NCBI GenBank assembly: GCA_964452045.1
Contig: CAYVKM010000110.1
Coordinates: 1 to 10,569 of the forward strand
DNA: 10,569 nt
Reading direction: 5' to 3'
Source: CAYVKM01 sp964452045
GTDB lineage: Bacteria; Calditrichota; Calditrichia; RBG-13-44-9
The number at the start of each line of letters is the position of its first letter. Position 1 is the stretch's first letter. The notes below the pieces were generated by a model. It did not search any database. It was not told the DNA's origin and was given only the letters and a program-made list of their open reading frames with translations. Made by a program: the position numbers and the translations under genes. Positions 6,330-10,569 of the stretch are shown one piece after another.

Positions 6330-7376
6330 TTATTGAACCAGCGGTGTAAGATCATATCCTTTATCCGACAAAACAGATTCATTTTCTTTGATAAATGTTT
6401 GGATCGACTCCATCGATATTATAAAGGTAATGCCATAATTAATCACTTTATTAAATTCGACAAACACCTCTCCCTGGTAGGGAATTCGGGAATCATATCC
6501 AGTCCGGCTAATATTTTCCGGGGGGGACATTATATACTCATAATCAGCCGAGACAGAGTTTGCGATTCCCACCAGTTCAAAATTAGGAACACCATCTCGT
6601 ATAGCCAAAACAATACCACCGCTGAAGCCTTTGTTAAAGAGTGCGTCCACCAGAAATGATCCATCACTATCGCGATTGGGCTGACTGACAATTCCTTCGG
6701 TTACCATCTGGTACCCCTTGGGATAGCCCATCAGATAGACAAATGAACCCCACTCTAATGTTTTCGCTTTGCCCAAGGGATAATCAAAAACCGGTATGGG
6801 ATAATGGGTATCCGAGGTAAACATTTTACCCAGCAGGGCAATGTCTCTTTTTTTGTCCATCACCAGTAGTTCCAGACGACCTCTTTCCGGCAAATCCGCC
6901 ACAAAATTATCCTGGCGCTGTTTGAAAGCGATACTCTGAATATAAATGCTTGGTTTTCCCTCTTCGGTTGGAAAGTAGCTAATTATGGTATCGGGAAAAT
7001 CGACAATATGGGCACAGGTGAGGAGAGTTAATCTTCTGCCACGATGCTGAATTACTGTGGCAGTTCCAATAACCGAATTGTTATAGAATACTTCCCGGGT
7101 TGCTTTCTTCAAATAGTTATCATTGTGGATATCGTTGACGGTAATCCGGCTGTCATTTGCCAGAACATAACTTTTGTAATAGGCAATAGCCGATAATTTG
7201 CGAACAGTTTTTGATATTTTTTCCAGCTGAATGGAACAACTTTTATAGGGAAACTCAGAATCATATTTCCCATCGCTTAAGGTGGGATAGGCAACTTTAT
7301 ATATACTTCTGGCACAATTAAGGGTAAGAATCTGGAGAAAGGCAATCAGAAACAGACATTTTAGTAAGATCTTCAT
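6330..7376 (-). CDS. Exported trypsin-fold serine protease-like protein, possible lipoprotein
   Basis: A 348-residue protein. The N-terminus has a charged start and hydrophobic core (KILLKCLFLIAFLQILTLNC); C21 after TLN could be a lipid-modified cysteine, but the lipobox is atypical. The body resembles chymotrypsin-like peptidases: LLTCAHIVDF supplies H123, KKRDIALLG supplies D178, and NKGFSGGIVL supplies S252 in a GXSGG setting. Spacing between the three matches a trypsin-like or HtrA-type catalytic domain, so activity is plausible, though GFSGG differs from the usual GNSGGP and no PDZ domain is seen. The segment 60-100 before the domain is unassigned. GGTGG at 7383-7387 (minus strand) ends 6 bases before the ATG and supports this start. 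A run of seven C occurs in the coding strand at 6526-6520. It is followed by the haem-binding gene. Confidence 0.65.
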   Translation of the reverse strand: MKILLKCLFLIAFLQILTLNCARSIYKVAYPTLSDGKYDSEFPYKSCSIQLEKISKTVRKLSAIAYYKSYVLANDSRITVNDIHNDNYLKKATREVFYNNSVIGTATVIQHRGRRLTLLTCAHIVDFPDTIISYFPTEEGKPSIYIQSIAFKQRQDNFVADLPERGRLELLVMDKKRDIALLGKMFTSDTHYPIPVFDYPLGKAKTLEWGSFVYLMGYPKGYQMVTEGIVSQPNRDSDGSFLVDALFNKGFSGGIVLAIRDGVPNFELVGIANSVSADYEYIMSPPENISRTGYDSRIPYQGEVFVEFNKVINYGITFIISMESIQTFIKENESVLSDKGYDLTPLVQ

Positions 7377-7404
7377 GGTTCTCCACCATTGTTATTTATT
7401 ACAA

Positions 7405-7433
7405 ATTATATAATAATTAAAAAATATTCAACA
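7405..7433 (-). promoter_or_regulatory. Possible sigma70-type promoter for the protease-like gene
   Basis: On the minus strand a perfect TATAAT (7410-7405) is preceded by TGTTGA (7433-7428) at a 17-base spacing, or TTGAAT (7431-7426) at 15 bases. It lies about 30 bases before the ATG at 7376. The spacer is AT-rich, so chance is possible. Confidence 0.35.
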
Positions 7434-7587
7434 TTTACTTTTATCATAATAGTCCGCCGTTATTTCCAGCCTCGACTTCATTTTTATGATCAATTTTTTA
7501 TACGGAAGTAAGAGGAAATTGTTTTTTGATTAATAAAACTTAAACCTTTCATATTACAGTTAATATCTCACCCCTGAAGAGGTTTTT

Positions 7588-7680
7588 ATGAACATTATTA
7601 TTCCAAAATATTATAATTACTTTTTGAATAAAATTGATCGGATGGTAAATTGGCTGCTCAAAATCAATGGTTTCATTTGA
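7588..7680 (+). CDS. Possible 30-codon upstream ORF / leader peptide
   Basis: An ATG at 7588 is preceded by AAGAGG (7577-7582) with a 5-base gap, a good ribosome binding site. The ORF encodes 30 residues rich in I, N, Y and K (starting MNIIIPKYYN, ending KINGFI) and stops with TGA at 7678-7680, at the centre of the palindrome. It ends 72 bases before the acyl-CoA synthetase start, so it could be a leader peptide affecting that gene. The unusual composition may simply reflect AT-rich spacer, and an alternative promoter at 7589-7617 would lie inside it. I recognise no family. Confidence 0.3.
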   Translation: MNIIIPKYYNYFLNKIDRMVNWLLKINGFI

Positions 7681-7695
7681 ATGAAACCAATTTTG
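7659..7695. repeat. Palindrome / stem-loop in the leader of the acyl-CoA synthetase gene
   Basis: TGGTTTCATT (7668-7677) and AATGAAACCA (7680-7689) are perfect inverted repeats separated by two bases. The pairing continues outward with CAAAAT (7659-7664) against ATTTTG (7690-7695) across a 3-base CAA bulge. It could be an operator for a dimeric regulator, or an RNA hairpin of up to 16 base pairs in the 5' leader. It lacks a GC-rich stem and U-tract, so it is not a standard terminator. Confidence 0.6.
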
Positions 7696-7742
7696 CTTTA
7701 TTGGAAGGAATAAAAATTTATTCTTAAACAGAAGCAGATATC

Positions 7743-7746
7743 GGAG
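7743..7746 (+). promoter_or_regulatory. Ribosome binding site of the acyl-CoA synthetase gene
   Basis: GGAG six bases before the ATG at 7753. It decides this start over the out-of-frame ATG at 7748. Confidence 0.5.
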
Positions 7747-7752
7747 TATGGA

Positions 7753-9867
7753 ATGTCTCTCAACGAATTTTTTGAACCAAAATCTATTGCTATCATCGGT
7801 GCCTCCCGTAGGGAAGGGAGTCTGGGAAATGTGTTTCTGGAAAGCCTGATAAAATTTGGTTACACCGGACAATTGTATCCAATTAATCCGAACACCTCGG
7901 ACATTAATGGCATTCCCTGTATTGCCAGCATTGATGCCCTGCCGGAAAATCCGGATATGGCGGTCATTCTTGTTCGCAAGGAGCTGGCAGTTTCCGCAGT
8001 GGAAGAATGTGGCAAAAAAAGCATAAAAAATATTATCATGATTACCGCCGGTTTCCGGGAAGTGGGTGGAAATGGTATTAAGCGCGAAAAAGAACTGATG
8101 AAAGTTGTCCGAAAGTATAAAATGCAGCTCATCGGACCAAATTGTATGGGCGTTATCAATACCGATCCGAAATTCCGGATGAATGCAAGTTTTTCGCCCA
8201 CCGAACCTTATCCGGGAAATGTGGCCTTTGTCTCCCAATCGGGAGCACTTGGTGTGGCGGTACTGGAAATGAGTAAAGCGCTCCACCTGGGTTTCTCTAT
8301 TTTTGTCAGTGAGGGGAATAAAGCAGACCTCACAGATAATGATTTTTTGGAATTTCTGGCCGGACATGAAAATACCAAAGTAATTACCCTTTACCTGGAA
8401 AGCCTGGAGAATATTTCCCAATTCAGAAAAACTGCTGCTTCCATCTCCCGAAAAAAACCAATTATCGCGGTAAAGGCCGGACGCAGTAAAAGTGGGGCGA
8501 AAGCCGCTTCCTCCCATACCGGTGCCCTGGCCAGTTCGGATCTGGCAACTGAAGCACTTTTAAAACAAACCGGAATTTTAAGAGCTGATACTATAGAGGA
8601 ACTTTTCGAGTTCTCACTTGCATTCTCAAACCAGCCAATACCAAAAGGTAACCGGGTGGCAGTGATGACCAATGCTGGCGGACCGGCAATTTTAGCCACC
8701 GATGCCATTGATAAATACGGATTACAGATGGCTTCTCTGTCACAAAATTCCATCGATGTACTGAAATCCTTTCTACCGGAAGAAGCGGCACTGCACAATC
8801 CGGTGGATATGATTGCCAGCGCCAATGAACTGTCTTATCAAAAAACTCTGAATATTTTGCTGAAAGATTCCAATGTCGATGCGGTACTTACTATTATTGT
8901 CCGCCCGCCGGTAAACACAACCCCTCGACTAATTGCTGAAGGATTCAGGGAATCGCTGAAGGGACAAACAAATAAATCTGTTTTTATCATTTTAATGGCC
9001 CAGCCGGATGAGGAGTGTGGACTGGAAATATTCCAGGAGTTGAAGCTGCCGGTTTATGCCTATCCGGAATCCGCGGCAAAGGCTATGGCAAAAATGCTCC
9101 AGTATCAGGAATGGAAAAAATTACCGTCAGGTAAATTGACTAAATATAACTCCCGCAAAAATGAGCTACTCCATGTCTTTGCTGAAGCAAAAGCGGAAAA
9201 GAGGGATTATCTGAAGAACCAGGATGTTCTTAGTATCCTGAAGACTTATGAGTTCCCTGTTCCTGAAAGTACAATTGTCCAATCTGCTTCGGAAGCGGCA
9301 GCATTTCACAAAAACCTCAAATCGCCAGTGGTCCTGAAAATCCAATCGGATGCTATTGTGCACAAGTCGGATATCGGCGGTGTTCGGATTGGTTTGAACA
9401 GCGCTTCAGCCATCGAGAAAGCATTTAATGAAATTATGCAGAATAGTCTGAAGGTAACCAGTGGGGATAAGATCTCCGGCATTTTAGTGCAGGAGATGGT
9501 TTCAACCGGGCGGGAAGTGGCGCTGGGAATGAATCGCGATCCTAATTACGGTCCCATGATCATGTTTGGAATGGGTGGAATATTTATCGAGGTTTTTAGG
9601 GACGTCAGCTTCCGGATTGCTCCGGTCACCAACCGGGATGCACAAGAAATGATCCGGGAAATCCGGGGATTTGAAATTCTGCATGGTGTGCGTGGTGAAT
9701 CAGGTGTCGATTTGGATTATATCTCAGAAACTATTCAAAAGCTGTCGTTCCTGGCACTGGAATGGCCACAGATCGTTGAACTGGATCTTAATCCTTTTAT
9801 GGTTGCGCTAACAGCCAAAAATTGCAAAATTGTGGATGCTCGAATCAAGATCGATCCGAAATACTGA
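7753..9867 (+). CDS. ADP-forming acyl-CoA synthetase (acetate-CoA ligase type), fused alpha-beta subunits
   Basis: A 704-residue cytoplasmic enzyme of the NDP-forming acyl-CoA synthetase superfamily, which converts acyl-CoA, ADP and phosphate to a free acid, CoA and ATP (or the reverse). The order is: CoA-binding Rossmann domain (IAIIGASRREGSLGN near 12-26), succinyl-CoA-ligase-like domains with IGPNCMG (127-133) and FVSQSGALG (159-167), SSHTGALA with the phosphorylated-type histidine H255, then a C-terminal ATP-grasp domain from about residue 475 with VLKIQSDAIVHKSDIGGVRIG (H537) and VQEMVSTGREVALGM. Alpha and beta parts are fused, as in many bacterial and some archaeal versions; there is no GNAT acetyltransferase domain of the Pat/PatZ type. 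Acetate, propionate or branched-chain acids are all possible substrates. The GGAG site supports the start. The M23 gene follows within 24 bases. Confidence 0.88.
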   Translation: MSLNEFFEPKSIAIIGASRREGSLGNVFLESLIKFGYTGQLYPINPNTSDINGIPCIASIDALPENPDMAVILVRKELAVSAVEECGKKSIKNIIMITAGFREVGGNGIKREKELMKVVRKYKMQLIGPNCMGVINTDPKFRMNASFSPTEPYPGNVAFVSQSGALGVAVLEMSKALHLGFSIFVSEGNKADLTDNDFLEFLAGHENTKVITLYLESLENISQFRKTAASISRKKPIIAVKAGRSKSGAKAASSHTGALASSDLATEALLKQTGILRADTIEELFEFSLAFSNQPIPKGNRVAVMTNAGGPAILATDAIDKYGLQMASLSQNSIDVLKSFLPEEAALHNPVDMIASANELSYQKTLNILLKDSNVDAVLTIIVRPPVNTTPRLIAEGFRESLKGQTNKSVFIILMAQPDEECGLEIFQELKLPVYAYPESAAKAMAKMLQYQEWKKLPSGKLTKYNSRKNELLHVFAEAKAEKRDYLKNQDVLSILKTYEFPVPESTIVQSASEAAAFHKNLKSPVVLKIQSDAIVHKSDIGGVRIGLNSASAIEKAFNEIMQNSLKVTSGDKISGILVQEMVSTGREVALGMNRDPNYGPMIMFGMGGIFIEVFRDVSFRIAPVTNRDAQEMIREIRGFEILHGVRGESGVDLDYISETIQKLSFLALEWPQIVELDLNPFMVALTAKNCKIVDARIKIDPKY

Positions 9868-9890
9868 ACGTGGTAAAGGAAGTTTTATTT

Positions 9891-10569
9891 TTGCATAAAT
9901 GTATCATTTGCTCTAGAATAATTTTTCTGGTTCTTTTTCTGCCCTCCTTCTGGCTGACCATCATCGCTCAGACAAGTGATTATTTATGGCCTACCGATGC
10001 CAGCACAGCCATGACCAGCAGTTTTTGTGAATTTCGGCCCCGGCATTATCATGCCGCCATCGACATCAAAACCTGGAACCGCACCGGATACCGGATATTT
10101 GCCATACAGGACGGCTATATCATGCGGGTCCGAGTCTCTGCTTTCGGATATGGAAAGGCCGTGTATTTAAAACTGAAAGACGGCAACATTGTGGTATACG
10201 CCCATTTACAACGCTTCATGCCAGCACTTGAAACTTATGTGGATAAAATCAGGCAGTCCCAGGAACAATACAGTGTTGATTTACATCTAACGCCAAATCA
10301 GTTTCCGATCAGGAAAGGCCAGGTATTAGGTTACACCGGCCGGACCGGAATCGGGGTCCCACATCTGCATTTTGAGATCCGGAACCCACAGAGCAAACCT
10401 ATAAATCCATTACAATTTTATTCCGATAAAATTACCGATACCATTAGCCCGCAGTTATATGAACTTGCTTTAATTCCGGAAGATTACCTCTCGCTGATAA
10501 AATTTACCCAGGATACGCTTTTCATAAATCTTAATCAACGGTCAAATGTTTCCCTGCCTGATACTATTC
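9891..10569 (+). CDS. Secreted M23 family metallopeptidase (3' partial)
   Basis: The frame is open to the right edge, giving at least 226 residues. A TTG at 9891 is the best start: AAAGGAAG (9875-9882) lies 8 bases upstream and the product begins with a signal peptide (short basic n-region, core IIFLVLFLPSFWLTII, likely cleavage at IAQT). An in-frame GTG at 9870 lacks such a site. The LytM/M23 zinc site is complete: HAAID (H54, D58), YAH (H105) and HLHFEI (H158, H160). These enzymes cut peptidoglycan cross-bridges, or act as envelope regulators when inactive; here all ligands are present. A linker follows YAHLQRF and the segment after HLHFEI continues as an uncharacterised C-terminal domain that is cut by the window edge. 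It probably shares a transcript with the acyl-CoA synthetase gene, 23 bases upstream. Confidence 0.85.
   Translation, partial: MHKCIICSRIIFLVLFLPSFWLTIIAQTSDYLWPTDASTAMTSSFCEFRPRHYHAAIDIKTWNRTGYRIFAIQDGYIMRVRVSAFGYGKAVYLKLKDGNIVVYAHLQRFMPALETYVDKIRQSQEQYSVDLHLTPNQFPIRKGQVLGYTGRTGIGVPHLHFEIRNPQSKPINPLQFYSDKITDTISPQLYELALIPEDYLSLIKFTQDTLFINLNQRSNVSLPDTI

Larger units (their letters stand above)
7377..7752. other. 376-base divergent intergenic region, AT-rich
   Basis: This stretch lies between the divergent protease-like and acyl-CoA synthetase genes. It holds a minus-strand promoter candidate, a possible + strand promoter (TTGATT at 7526-7531, CATATT at 7550-7555, 18-base spacer), an alternative + strand one (TGAACA 7589-7594, TATAAT 7612-7617, 17-base spacer), a short ORF at 7588-7680 and a palindrome at 7659-7695. 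No other structure stands out. Confidence 0.6.

Noticed and set aside
6204..6659. Plus-strand open frame (151 codons) across the haem-protein and protease-like genes
   Set aside because: It crosses the start of one gene and the end of another, has no good ribosome binding site and no family motif, while the minus-strand genes have both.
7549..8517. Long minus-strand open frame (322 codons) over the acyl-CoA synthetase gene and its leader
   Set aside because: The + strand frame has full family motifs through this stretch; the reverse frame has no recognisable domain and an implausible His/Phe/Asn-rich composition, typical of an antisense shadow.
1..10569. CRISPR array, tRNA, transposon ends or attachment sites
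   Set aside because: I looked for regularly spaced repeats, cloverleaf-like segments, terminal inverted repeats and transposase/integrase motifs and found none that could be supported.

Overview
The window reads as a piece of a chromosome from a member of the FCB superphylum (Bacteroidota, Ignavibacteria, Calditrichota, KSB1 and relatives). Three things suggest this: the broken gene at the left edge ends in a FlgD-like / type IX secretion (T9SS) type A sorting-like domain; a bacterial geranylgeranylglyceryl-phosphate-synthase-type (PcrB/GGGPS) gene follows; and the M23 peptidase at the right edge has a secreted envelope-protein layout that I associate with these phyla. The exact phylum cannot be fixed from this sequence. 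No tRNA, rRNA, CRISPR array, transposase or phage gene is visible.

Layout. Bases 3-212 (+) are the tail of a secreted protein. Bases 376-5769 (+) form an envelope and surface-glycan block: GGGPS-family prenyltransferase, sedoheptulose-7-phosphate isomerase (gmhA), a Wzx-like polysaccharide flippase, then two GT4-type glycosyltransferases. Bases 5801-7376 lie on the minus strand: an exported trypsin-fold protease-like protein, then a small membrane-anchored protein with one CXXCH haem-binding motif. Bases 7377-7752 are a 376-base divergent intergenic region with a possible short upstream ORF and a palindrome. Bases 7753-10569 (+) carry a fused ADP-forming acyl-CoA synthetase and the start of a secreted M23 metallopeptidase that runs off the window.

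How the genes fit together. GmhA makes the heptose precursor for LPS or S-layer glycans, the flippase moves a lipid-linked glycan across the inner membrane, and the two glycosyltransferases would build that glycan. The GGGPS-like enzyme makes a prenyl ether lipid, so the left half is plausibly a cell-envelope locus. The minus-strand pair and the M23 peptidase are also envelope proteins. The acyl-CoA synthetase is central energy metabolism (acyl-CoA to acid plus ATP) and seems an unrelated neighbour.

I see no clear case of a wholly new system. The observations most worth checking are the leader of the acyl-CoA synthetase gene (short ORF whose stop codon lies at the centre of a palindrome), the ether-lipid-type enzyme beside heptose/glycan genes, a heptamer pyrimidine repeat ahead of the first glycosyltransferase, and the exported protease/haem-protein pair.
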